Below are positions 42,952 through 54,269 of a stretch of 64,000 nucleotides of DNA, piece by piece. Location: positions 409,508 through 473,507 of the forward strand of contig NW_005178810.1 in the NCBI RefSeq assembly GCF_000350225.1. The letters run 5' to 3'. Source of the stretch: Chondrus crispus (lineage: Eukaryota > Rhodophyta > Florideophyceae > Gigartinales > Gigartinaceae). A program made the position numbers and the translations under genes. Position 1 is the stretch's first letter, and each line of letters begins with the position of its first letter. The notes beneath the pieces were generated by a model that searched no databases, was not told the origin of the DNA, and saw only the letters and a list, made by a program, of their open reading frames with translations.

Positions 42952-44520
42952 CCATCTTAAATAGAATTAGTAGGTTAGAGGCAACAGAGAGGTCAGAACT
43001 TTGAGGAAGTAACGCATCTACGAGGTGCGCAAATAAGGAGTTTGAAGGAAAGGAGAGCAAGGCAGAGAAGCGAGACTGTATCCTTGGATGAGGCATTGAG
43101 CCTCTCGGAAAACACACACGCATCATCACGGCACGCACGAGAAATGACGTTTCGAACAGGCGGTCCGTTCTCGTGGCGTATGAGGTAATCAAAAAAATTA
43201 GGCGTGTCGACAACAAACTGCCAAAAAGGCGACACAAGTGAGAAATCGATTTCAGCATGCTGCGAAATTATAATCGAGAAGCAGGGAAACACTGCTGCAA
43301 CTGCAGTCCGCACGCAAAGTTGTTGTCGCTTGCCAAAACCGACGGCCTAAATATTCTAAGTCGTCCCGTGGTCGAGTGACACCCGACCTCGCATGACGAC
43401 TGATCGACACACACACTATTGACACACGTTTTCCACCCTCGACGAGCAAGAACATCCGTCCATAGGGACCACCATCACGAGGACGCAGCTACAATTAACC
43501 CCGTACTCGTTTCGCGTACGCAAAGTCGTTGGCAATCCCCACAGTCGACGGCACAAATACTCAAAGCCGTCGACCGACAAAGTCCCCAGCAATCGCATGT
43601 GACATCACTTGCCAATGGCACGACCATGCTACTCACTCGTGTGGTGCTGCAACCTACCCTACTGTCGACACCCTCGATGAGGGAGAATTATTGCTTGAAC
43701 ATGGCATGCGGCTACCGACACAGTCGCTCGCATCAATTCTTTCGTCCCGAGGGACTTACTAACCCATTGGCCACACTAACCCCCTTTCTTCCTTCTTGTT
43801 TTTGTACTGTTTTGTTTCGTTTCTCTTTGTGTTCTTGCTCCTTTTTGTTGATACGACGTAGAAAGCGATACCCCGCATCGCGGACCACGATGAACGAGCG
43901 TCGCGACGCACACCGGTCAACGACCTTTCAGTGAGCGTCCACGATCGAGGGAGACGGGCGAACCGCCGATCGTAATTAATTTATTACGCTGTGTCTTCCA
44001 GCCGAAAGGGAGAGCGGTCTTTTTCTAAGCTGTACAAGGACGTCAATTTGCGAGATTTCGTATGCCTGCCTCAAAGACAGTGCCGGGCGAGTAATCGGAG
44101 AAGATTCTGACCGACAAAGGACGAAGCACGGATCGGAGTTATACCCTAGACCGGAATTTGTCAGCACGATGATGCTAGAGCCGACGGCTTCTTGGTTTTT
44201 ACCGATCGTGTGAGCCGCAAGGGCAGAACGCTCACAAAAGAGGTCTGTCATGAAACCGCTTTCCCATTCCGGACATTGAAATGTATTGGACAAAACAACA
44301 ACCACGAGAGGGTGCGGGAAAAGGGACAGTTTAACTGGGAACAAAAGGAGTTACAGCTTTGTGCCACATCCTGACAAAGATTGAACCTATATAGTTGAAC
44401 TACAGTTCATGTCTACGATCGAGGATTATCTGAAGGCGCGGAGCAAACATGCCTACGGAAAGGAGGAGAAGGGTCATGTTTTCGTACGCAACGGAGAGAA
44501 TGCAGGGACCGCTGTGTCCA
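42952..44520. other. Spacer, nothing recognised
   Basis: Anonymous sequence. Two related phrases (AAAGTCGTTGGCAATCCCCACAG-like, 43521-43545, and AAAGTTGTTGTCGCTTGCC, 43315-43333) hint at old local duplication. No gene. Confidence 0.3.
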
Positions 44521-46265
44521 CGTTGTGGAATGCCCCAGGGGTTTGGGCTTTCCTTACGGAATGTTCGATTTGTTTTCGACACAAGCCAAATCCCTAGAGG
44601 ATCGAACAGCCAACGGCATGAGGCCGTACCCCTTTTACTGCCACCCCCTGTCCAGACAACGTCATCACGCATCTCCCCTCCTTACCTTTTTCCCATTTCT
44701 TTGAACAACTTGCTACTTTTTTACTTTTCCGTCCCTCCTACTCCTCTGCTTTTCTAATGTCATCTTGTTTTCTTCGTGCTTTTGTCATTTTTTTGGGAAG
44801 ACAAGTCACGCAGACACACCGGATTAGGAGCATCTAAAGGAAGTTTGTTTTAAGGAAGAACCCCGCGTTGAGGGGAAACAAGAAGCTGCAGAGTAGCCTT
44901 AGAGGGACCCTGCAGGGGAAGCTCCACGCGCGCCATAACGACGTACACCGCCGGTGGTCGAGGCTGTGATAAACCCCTGGTCGACTGAGACACCATGCAG
45001 GGACATTCAGACTGGTGAAGACAGACGCCGTCCTTTCTTGGGACAAAAGGAGGACCATGGAAGAATCGAGGAAGTCGGACCGCTCCTGTGCCCTACTAAG
45101 CATCCACGCATGACACATCTCGAGACACAAGCAAAGAGAGTGTAACATAGAGCCGAGAGAAGTTACGTGAAAAATACTGCATCAGGCGAAGAAGGGAGTC
45201 GTGGGATGACATGGAGAACGACATAGTGAGAGGCGACTTTCCGCATGATCGTTAACATGGGCGATGCATAACAACTAACATTGAACATCGCAGAACTAAG
45301 GGAATGGCACTGACTACTCCCATACTGTTCCAGGTCTTGCAAAGCACTGTATCTATCACCGCACTAATTTTGACCTCCGCACAAGCCCCCCACGTTTGTA
45401 TCCATTCGAATGGAAATCGCAATTTTTTGGAAATGTTCCGCAACGGGGAACCGAACCGCGACTGCAGGAGTACCCATATGAGGACTTAGTCTGTCATCGA
45501 GACACGAAGAGAGGGAAACCCGCAGGCCCCCTCGGAGCCACGAGTCATTGCGGTTGACTTAGGGATGCGCGCTCCCCGACGTTGTGGAATGCCCCCGGGA
45601 TTTGGGCTTTCCTTACGGAATGTTCGATTTGTTTTCGACACAAACCAACTCCATAGAGAATCGAACCACCAACGGCATGAAGCCGTACCCCTTTTTGCTG
45701 CCACCCCCTGCTCCGACAACGTCATCACGCATCTCCCCTCCTTACCTTTTTCCCACTTCTTTGAACAACTTGCTACCTTTTTACTTTTCCGTCCCTCCTA
45801 CTCCTCTGCTTTTCTACTGTCATCTTCTTTTCTTCGTGCTGTTGCCATCTTTTTTTTGGGGAAGACAAGTCACGCAGACACACCGGATTAGGAGCATCGA
45901 AAGGAAGTTTATTTTAAGGCAGAACTCCACGTCGAGGAGAAACCAGAAGTTGCAGAATAGCTCTAGAGGGACCCTGCAGGGGAAGCTCCACGCGCGCCAT
46001 AACGACGTATACCGCCGGTGGTCGAGGCTGTGACAAACCCCGGGCCGACCGAGGCACCAAGCAGGGACATTCAGATTGGTGAAGACAGACGCCGTCCTTT
46101 CTGGGGACTAGAGGAGGACTATGGAAGAATCGAGAAACTCGGACCGCTCCTGTGCCCTACTAGGCATCCACGCATGACACATCGCGAGACACGAAGAGAG
46201 GGGAACCCGCAGGCCCCCTCGGAGCCACGAGTCATTGCGGTTGACTTACGAATGCGCGCTCCCCG
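44521..46265 (+). repeat. Tandem duplication of a 0.69-kb unit
   Basis: Copy 2 is 45580-46265 (686 bp). Copy 1 is 44521-45579 and is longer because of an extra segment (45132-45497). The copies are directly adjacent and, by eye, well over 90 percent identical. The unit contains CTTTTTCCCA- and TTTTCTTCGTGC-type pyrimidine runs and no convincing gene. Confidence 0.8.
45132..45497. mobile_element. About 366-bp insertion in copy 1 of the duplication
   Basis: Present in copy 1, absent from copy 2. CGAGACAC flanks it on both sides (45121-45128 and 45498-45505), while copy 2 has it once (46184-46191), as expected of an 8-bp target duplication. The ends show no clear inverted repeat and the interior no ORF. 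An 8-bp duplication suggests a hAT-type non-autonomous element, but this is unproven. Confidence 0.5.
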
Positions 46266-47389
46266 CCAGCAAACGCACGGGGAAGGTGCGTGCGCACCAC
46301 CCGAACGCCTTCAAAAATATTTAACAAAAATTAAGGGGAGTTGCAACCGAGATATGCAACCCATTTTGTTGGCATGAGCCACGGCCGCCGATCCACGACA
46401 TATTGCACTGCACCCGAAGGGCGGAGCTCGACTACGACCCCTCTTCTCGCGCACAAGATACCAGTCATCACTGTGATCGTTTAATCATGATGATCACGAG
46501 CGTACTTCGAGGAGAATAACATTCAAGGAAACGGGAAAGGATGAAGTCCTACCCACGCGACTGTCGGGAAATGCATCGAGCGAGCGCACGCTGTAATCGC
46601 ATCGCGAAGAAGTTTCGCCCGTCATTTTCGAGACCGCCGGTACGCTAGGCGAATTCGCCGATGGCCTCGCACACGAGTTGTTAACTGGTTTTCACGACCT
46701 ACAGCCTAAACGCGCCGCCCCGGGTCCCTGACGGCAGAGCGAGGGGAGCCCGCCCAACAGCAAGGACGAAAACGCCAAGATAGTCGAACAGGCGGATGAC
46801 ACTATGTGAGAATGGGGTCGCCGTGAACTCCGAACTACCATCTAAATGCACGATCCGAGACAGGATCAAGATGGTTGCTCATTGCGATGCGATCAACTAA
46901 TCGTAATACGTATGACTGGACGTGTACGAGGAACCCTCGTCGCCACCTCCACTAGTTACGAATCGCCGTCAGGACACAATAAGATCACAGGCAACGACAT
47001 TGACGTCTCCACACCTATCGCGTCGCGAATTTGAGTCTGCACGTATGGGATGATGTCCAAGAGAGAGACGGTAGAACCTGCGTGTGAATGAAACGGTTTC
47101 TTGACACCGCCGAAGTCGGGAGAGCAGAGGCTTCCTCGCGGAGCTTACGCCGTCGGTTCAATATTTTTTATGGCATGAAATGTGAACAGGGGAAAGGGCT
47201 TCCGATCGAGGAACTAAAAAACGAACAGCAATGAAACGGAAGGTCGCGGAAAGGGCGATTGCCATTGAAGGCGTACAGGGGAACGGAGCCGAAGCGGCAA
47301 CTACAACAGAGAAAAATTGTAGGGAGTCATGGTAGCGATGCTCCTTGTCAGAATGACAGTTTTCGAGGGATTAGGAAACCGAGGGCGGC
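46266..47389. other. Spacer, nothing recognised
   Basis: Mixed composition with no coding or repeat signal that can be supported. It becomes purine-rich toward 47390. Confidence 0.3.
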
Positions 47390-47580
47390 TCGCCGCGCGA
47401 AAAAGAGGAGGTAAGTGAGGAATTTGAAGAGGTAAAAAGGGGAAGACGAAAAGAGGAGGTAAGTGAGGTAAGTGAGGAATTCGAAGAGGTAAAAAGGAAG
47501 TGACAAAAAGAGGAGGCAAACCTCAAAAGAGGGGGAAAGGGAAAACTGAAAATGCAAAAGAGGAGGAAGTGGGAAATCAC
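47390..47580 (+). other. Purine tract of E2-c
   Basis: About 190 bp of A and G with repeated GAGGAGGTAAGTGAGG phrases (47403, 47453, 47463). It lies about 130 bp beyond the ORF3-c stop, in the position held by the tracts of E2-b and the copy at 63.4 kb. Confidence 0.65.
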
Positions 47581-47713
47581 AGGAGATTTGCAGGTAGGTT
47601 CTTTTCATCGTTCAAAGGTCGTACGATAAAGTCGCTAGTCGACTATCAGGCGAGCAGGATGGGAAAAGAAGGACAAGTCGCAAGGAAGTGCTGTGGCCGC
47701 CGTCTCAACGAGA

Positions 47714-49645
47714 CTATGCCCCAAGGGATTTTCCCTTTGGAAGGGAGGTGACAAGCCGAGCTAGAACTCGCAAGTCGTCTAGGGAGGCCCCCTGGAGAGC
47801 TTCTCCCTCCACACCATGAGCCATGAGAAGGCGATGGTACACGGCGGCAGCAGAGGTATTTTCTTTGGGAATTGTAGATGATGGAGGGACCGAGGTAGGG
47901 GCGAGGAGCGGACCCTCAGGTTAAGGGCAAGCCGGACGTGGGGTCGGATCCCTGGCCGACGGTGGGGCTTCCCGAATTGAAATGGTTCCCGTCGAGCAGC
48001 TCGCAGGAGGAAGCTCGACGCGCGGAAGAGCCTCAGGGCGGGTTAAGCCCACGGGTGCCGTACATGACGGCAATGGCAAGGTTTAGGTGGGTGTGACGAG
48101 CTGTCCCTCGCGTGAGGGGGAAGCAGGAAGGGAGGTTGGATTCACGTCGGAGGAAGACACGATTCGAAGCGACAAGGTTTCCGCCGAGTTCGTGGGAGGA
48201 AGTACGACGCACACTGGGGCCTCAGGCGCGGAGGGACGGACCAATGCAGGGAGAGGGGAAGTTGGGGCCGAAGGTCGAGAGCACATCTCAGGCTCTCGAG
48301 GATCTGCGTTCACCACAGTGACTGCGTTGGGGGTTGGTGGTTGATTTCCGAAACGGCGGCTCATCTGGGCCTCCCAGGCAGAACAGAGGGAGGAGGACCA
48401 GGGGTTGATCCACACGAAGTCGGCGGCAGCTGGATGATTTCTACCAGGGGAAAAAGAGGGTCGTTGGCGTGAAAAGGACCGAGACGAATTTTGTGGAGGA
48501 ACGCAATCCCACGCTACGGTCTCGATCATATCGAGGAGGGCGTGCACTTCACGGTCCACATCGGACCCGCCAAGGGGGACAGAAAAATCGAGGAGACGCA
48601 TCTGTTCGCGGAGTTTCGAAGGGAGGTGCCACGGGCGCCAACACTGGGAAACCTCCCACAGGAGGGTGGCGGCGACTTTCACGCACCACTCCGTGAGAAA
48701 CACAGTCCACAGCCCGTGCTGCGGATCGCGGAAATGACTGCCGAAATATGTCAGGATGGAGCCTAACTCAGCCCAGAAACCCTGACATACCTCGTATTGA
48801 CTCCACCAGGACGGGGTTCGTTGGTACCGATTGGTGTAGTGCTGTCTGGAAATTTCACGAGCTTCAATCATCTGGTACGCCACGAAGTACCCAGTGTCGG
48901 ATCGGACCCGACGTTCAAAGCGTACAGTATTTTGGAAAAAGAAAATACCGCCGCGCTTCGTATGGCGAAAGTTTGTGGGAAGAATGGCTTGGGTCCAAAA
49001 CATGGCGTCGGTCGTGGCGGTGCGTCGGTTGCGCCACAGTCGGTCCGCCTCGGACACGGGGTCACCATAGGTGCAGTCGACGAGGTTGTCGAGGTAGAGT
49101 CGTTCCCCCTCCGTACGACACTGCCAAGTGTCGCAGTGGTAACATGAAGGTATGAGGGCTTCGGCCATAGGAATCTCGATCCGAGTGAGCACAGCGTCCA
49201 TGAAGCGCAGGGATAAGGAGGAGCGACCGCGCGGGGAGGAGTGACGTAGGATGGAGGTGGGTACAATGATGCGGGCGCGCCAGTCAAAGGTGTGAATGGC
49301 CTGCAAAGGGAGGTTACCGGGCAACATGTCCGCATCATCGGCGAAATTATTTTTGATGCCGTCGAGGTCGCGGACGCCCACAGAGGAGAACTATTGAGCA
49401 GAAGCAAACAGGGCTGCGTTATCACGCGTAGTTCTGTTCTGCAGCTCCTCGAGCGAAGGATGACGGCGGGCCACCCAAGAGGAATGGTAGCCCGGATGGA
49501 AGGCCGGCCCGGCAGGGACGGTAACAGGGGGTAGACGGGGTATGGAAGGAAGACCCCGGGGCACTTCGAACTTGCGAGGAAAGCCAACGCCCGGACGTCT
49601 ACGGGTGGCACCATCGTACGAGTGTTCCGATGGAGAAGGAAGCAT
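47714..49645 (-). pseudogene. ORF3-c, antisense ORF of E2-c (fossil, about two breaks)
   Basis: Starts MLPSPSEHSYDGATRRRPGV at 49645, 114 bp inside the polypurine tract of LTR2-c, and is read away from the LTR. A 432-codon open stretch (49381-48083) carries NLPLQAIHTFDWRARI, PSILRHSSPRGRSSLSLRFM, YHCDTWQCRTEGERLYLDN, FERRVRSDTGYFVAYQMIEA, TPSWWSQYEVCQGFWAELG and VFLTEWCVKVAATLLWE, then a basic SFSRQRPSFSPGRNHPAA segment and a Pro/Ser-rich tail. The compact C-terminal block EGEALQGASLDDLRVLA is readable at about 47720-47800. It is a close relative of ORF3-b. Confidence 0.75.
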
Positions 49646-49758
49646 GGTATTTTCGTCTTACCCTTGCTAGAACGCCGCGCAGAGTGATTGATGACCGGGA
49701 AACACGGTCAGCAGCGGCAGGAGATTATACGATGGCTGGGCGTTGCGCAAGGGCGCTC

Positions 49759-49770
49759 AGAAGGGGGATA
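49759..49770 (+). other. Polypurine tract of E2-c
   Basis: AGAAGGGGGATA directly before LTR2-c, identical to the tract at 948-959. Confidence 0.7.
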
Positions 49771-50842
49771 TGTAGTGCAATACGCACCTGAAAAGGGGGG
49801 TGAAAAGAGATGAAAATGATGGGGTATGACAAGCAAAAGTGGAAATCATTTCACTTTATTATTTTAATTATTAATTTTAATTAGTCGCATATTAGTTATT
49901 TAACATTAGATTAGATCTAGGATCTAGCGACGCGAGCTATTGTACTGGCTCCGGCGGGGCGATATATACCTAAGCCCTCTGACGACCAAGTCAGTAAAGG
50001 TAACCCGAGTTGCTGGAGTTGAATGTCGCCTTGGTCGAAGTCCGTCTCTACCAAGACGCTCCCTTTTACCTAAGCCTACGGCATCCTTCATCGCTCGGGG
50101 GTCCCATTCCTTTTCCCTTTATTTCCCAATCGAACCCGAGTTGCCGGAGTTGAATGTCGCCTTGGTCGAAGTCCGTCTCTACCAAGACGCTCCCTTTTAC
50201 CTAAGCCTACGGCATCCTCTATCGCTCGGGGGTCCCCTTTTTCCTTATCAATTTTCCTTTATTTCCCTATCCTAATTTCCCTTAATCTTGAGTTGGTCCC
50301 ACCTTGTAGGATTGCGATCCGCAACGTGACGTCATTCGCCATCGGGCTTTTGTGTTGGTGCACCAGTGGTGCTTTTCTCAGTGTTGGTTCCATCGGAATC
50401 TGGTTGCGACCGATCCGTTGTTGGTACTTTGCCATCGGGGAGTACGACGGTGTAGCGCTGCTACGTTTTCTTCTTTCCCGACGGGCTACGTTGCGACGTC
50501 CCCGTCGAAGACCTTATCAAGGGTATAAGGTGTACAAGGCGCTCTTCGAGCATTGGATTTACGACCCATCGGACCAGGTTTACCTAAACACCCCTCCGAA
50601 CTCGTCGAGCAGTTGCCTTTACAAGTCTCTACCACCATTTACCGATCCCGGGCGGGGCCCTTCTCTTTGCCCCCCCCATATCAGGGATCCGAGCTACTGC
50701 GGGCCGCAAACCCGCTTAAAGAGGACAGGGAGCTTCGAACACTCCGTAGCGCTGTGCCGTTGGCAGTTGTTGTTTTTGGTTGCTGTTGTTGGTGTTGGAC
50801 CGTCGGACCTTGGTCTCTGCCTAACAGGCGCATTGCACTACA
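49771..50842 (+). repeat. LTR2-c, 3' LTR of E2-c
   Basis: Starts TGTAGTGCAATACGCACC and ends GCGCATTGCACTACA. At 1072 bp it is about 100 bp longer than LTR2-a because a segment (CCGAGTTGC..GGCATCC, about 50008-50090) is repeated at about 50136-50214. The right edge enters E1-C gag at a different gag position from LTR2-a, so the two are independent insertions. Confidence 0.8.
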
Positions 50843-52526
50843 CCGCCCCGTCGGGCGACGGCGACGCAGGTCCTCGTGACCGCGAACCGTCGCTCGGATC
50901 CTCCGAGGAAAGAGCGGCGGCGATGTTCGAACGCATAGNNNNNNNNNNNNNNNNNNNNNNNNNNNNNNNNNNNNNNNNNNNNNNNNNNNNNNNNNNNNNN
51001 NNNNNNNNNNNNNNNNNNNNNNNNNNNNNNNNNNNNNNGCCCAACTCCGCTCCCTGCGTGAAGGGAGGTTCGATAGAGTGACGCGGTCCTTAGAGAATCT
51101 CCGAGCACTGATCGACGAGTTACACTCGCGGATAGTGCTCGTCGAAGACTCCCGTTTCGCCTCGCCCGGACCGTCCGGGCAAGGTCGCCCTGAGAGGCCG
51201 ACCTCGGTGAGACGACCCGAGGACCGAACCTCTCCGTTCGCAGAGCAATTGGGTGCGTTCGTGCACCTCTCGGCTGAGCTCAACGCCACCCGTCGGCGTG
51301 CTCGTGACATGGAACGTACCATGGCCGAAAGGCTACCCGGTGCCCCCTCGAGAGGGCCCGGTGGTACCGTACCTCCGAGCGCCGCCACCACCGAAGGTTG
51401 GCGTCCGACTGGTGCCGCTACCAGTCGGACTGCAGAAGGAAGCCGTCCTCAGATAGACGCGAACTTCGCGTCTGAGACCCAAGCCTTGCCGCCTATCGCC
51501 GGAAGTAGGCGGCAAGTGGACCGCGTATCGTACGCGGACGAACAGGACCGTGGAGGAGCCGCCCGCGGATCCGGAGAACCGATGTTCTCCGTCGATCCCC
51601 GCTGGGGCGGCTACCCGCCGGCGAGTTACACCGAGCATCCAGGTCCGGTAGACGTCCGTACGCTACCGGTTACCTCCTTCGGCACGCTGGGTCCCGCTGA
51701 ACCCGAGCTCGAGCCGGTACATACGATGATCCAAGAGTTCAGCGCCGTTGCTGACTATCGTATGTACCGCTTGGATAACACCTCGAGGCTCGTTACCTCG
51801 GGTGACGCGGGACGGATCGCGAAGTACGTCCAACGCTGTCGTGGGATCCCTCCCACGATGCGCAGCTTCGACGGTACCGACCCGATCCAGCTGCTGCCGT
51901 TTTTGAAGGATATCCGAATCACCTTTAACTCGCAACACCTGACCGAAGGTGTTGCGGTACGAGTCCTCGCGCACTTCCTCGAGCGCGACGCGGAGCGCCT
52001 GTATACGAGTTATACGATGCGTGGCCTCCGCGCCGGCCAGCTCCACGGCGACGTCAGCTGGCCGGGGCTCGTGAATCAATTCTTAAAACGCTACCTCACG
52101 GATGACGTGTTAGGTGAAGCGTACGACGCTGTCGCTACGGCGCGACAGCAATCGCATGAGACGGAAAGCACGTTTGCTGACCGACTCGAGACTGCCGCGT
52201 TCCGATGCACGGCAGTCTTCTCCGAACAATCCCTCGCGCACTACTTCGTGCGGGGACTTGCACCGGCAACCCGTGCCGCAGTGTCCGAAACTGTGCAAAG
52301 GCTGCCAGGCAGTCAGAAGACCGATCTTCCGACCATCCGCCGTATCGCCACGGCGGAAGGTACAACGTACCGCGCCCGGCGCGGTTTACCTCTGCCGGAT
52401 TCGAAACCGGCAGGGAGGGCTGGCACGACTACGAAGTCCGCCGCGACAAGTTCGCCCCCGTCGACCCTCCATATCGGGGAGGATGAGTGGCAGGCCGACC
52501 CTGTCGTCATTGCGCAAGGAGCAGGG
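50843..52526 (+). pseudogene. E1-C gag, core part (fossil)
   Basis: Homologous to E1-A gag. The frame is open through the coiled region (SLENLRALIDELHSRIVLVED), the disordered middle and the capsid-like core (RSFDGTDPIQLLPFLKDI, FLERDAERLYTSYTMRGL, FADRLETAAFRC, LAHYFVRGLAPATRAAVSE). It contains the 100-base assembly gap. Perfect stem-loops occur every 40-60 bases between 51160 and 51600. Confidence 0.8.
50939..51038. other. Assembly gap, 100 N
   Basis: Exactly 100 unknown bases inside gag, 97 bp after LTR2-c. A round-number gap in a multi-copy repeat means the true length is unknown and the two sides could come from different E1 copies. Confidence 0.98.
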
Positions 52527-53197
52527 TGTAGTATAACCCCCCCCTGGGGCTTTATTTTAGATTAGATCAACTCAGAATCGGATCGGTTACTGTAGAGCTC
52601 GATGCTCTACAGTACCACCACGTGTAACCCCGAGTACAGGGGGCGCGCGTGTACACGTGTACGCGTGGGACCGAAGAGCGCACACACACACGTGTACTGT
52701 CAGCCCCGATGGCTGACAGTATTACAGTGTCGACCGACCGCTACAGGACGTCGCTACAGTACATCGGTACTGTACTATTATGATAGGTTATTATGTACAT
52801 TAAATATGGAGCGGACCGGCGGCGGTGGAGGAGGACAGGCACGGACTTGTCACCCACCGACCGTCAAGGTCCGACTTCCCGCTTATTCTAAGGTAGCGTT
52901 CGCTAACTACCTTAGAGCGGCACCGAGCGCGGGTTGAGGACGCGCGCGGTACGCCCACGAGCCGGCTCCGCCTCCGCCCGTCGGTACTGGATCGTTACCC
53001 AGTACCGCGCCGGGGCGTCGAGGCGTCGAACCGCTCGCGCGTACCGGCGTCCTCCCCGTTCCCGCTCTACCACGCTACCCGGGCCCGCTGCCCGGTGCCG
53101 TTAGCTGGTGTCCCGCTTCTCCCCCGTCTTCCCGTTCGGACGGGGTCTACGTCGAGCTGCGCATACACCCCTCTCCGTTGGGGGTGTTTATGCTACA
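52527..53197 (+). repeat. LTR1-C, solo LTR inside E1-C gag
   Basis: A 671-bp LTR from TGTAGTATAACCCC to GCTACA. CAGGG stands immediately before (52522-52526) and after (53198-53202), a perfect 5-bp target duplication with no internal element between. This is the signature of insertion followed by LTR-LTR recombination. Gag sequence continues on both sides. Stems: TACTGTAGAGC / GCTCTACAGTA (52588-52614), TACTGTCAGCC / GGCTGACAGTA (52695-52721), TCTAAGGTAG / CTACCTTAGA (52887-52916). Confidence 0.9.
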
Positions 53198-54096
53198 CAG
53201 GGCCCGTGGGGGCAAGAACCCCCTCACCGATGTCGACCGGAACGACATCGAGTTTCGCGACCGCATTCGTGGCCACTCCGAGAGTGGCAAGGGGCACGGA
53301 CCCCCGCGTCGCCGAGCTCGATATCTCGAGTCGAGATAGGGGAAGCGCCTCGCCTCGCGTGCCCCTCCTCACCAATGAGGAGGCGCGGCACGCGGCGACC
53401 TTCGCCTCAACGGACCGCAGCGCGTACGTGTGCTGGCTATGCCGTACGTACGGGCATGCCATGTACGCGTGCCCGTTCCTGTCGCCGGAACAACGAATGT
53501 TCACGGCGTACAGGAACTACCGCTACCGGATGGAGACGCGCCCCGGTGCGCGTAATCTCCTCCGGCAAGCGGCGAGCGAGGGCCGTCCCCCGCGTCAAGG
53601 TTTCCCGAACCGATCGGGTGGGGGCGCGCGCTTCGCCCCCCGTGGAGGCGGGTACCGTCGTAACGAAGTCGATCGTCGGGATCGACCCGCCTACCGGCAG
53701 GCGGACACAAGGTACCCCCGACAAGGAGAAAGAGGGGACCGAGACCGTTCTCGGTTACCCCAACAGGTACAAAGTGCGATAATGTACCTGCAAGACTGGG
53801 TAGAGGATCCGTACCCTCTACCCACGGAGGGTCACGAAGGCGAGCCGACTCGCTTCGTCCCCCATATCCTGCGACGACTGGACGCTGCAGGTCAAGGCCC
53901 GGAAGTGCCCGAATACTTCGCCAAGGCCGCCGAGCCGCAGTGGGGGAATCGTCCCGACCCACGCGGCCGGCTACTGGAAGAAGACCTGGCCGTCGATAGC
54001 CAGGAGGTTAGCTCCGATAGCACGGGTAGTTCGAAAAAAGGGTATAGACGGTTACGTACACGCGGTCGCGTGAGCCGTCTTGTCCCCACGGACTAG
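53198..54096 (+). pseudogene. E1-C gag, nucleocapsid part with CCHC knuckle (fossil)
   Basis: The frame includes CWLCRTYGHAMYAC (53431-53472), a CX2CX4HX4C zinc knuckle, and then a long Arg/Gly-rich basic region (RSGGGARFAPRGGGYRRNEV), both typical of retrotransposon nucleocapsid. An acidic tail follows. It is the continuation of the gag upstream of solo LTR1-C. Confidence 0.8.
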
Positions 54097-54269
54097 ACCC
54101 GACCCCGCGTGCTCGCCAAGGACACGGAGGGTATTTTCCGATAATACATCCCCCGCTACCTGAGGCGAGCACGGGAGCTCCTTTAATGCCGATACAGGAG
54201 GGAGCGCACGTCTAGGCCTCCAAAGGCCCGACGTTAGGGGAACAAGACACCGGGACAGCCGACGTTCTG

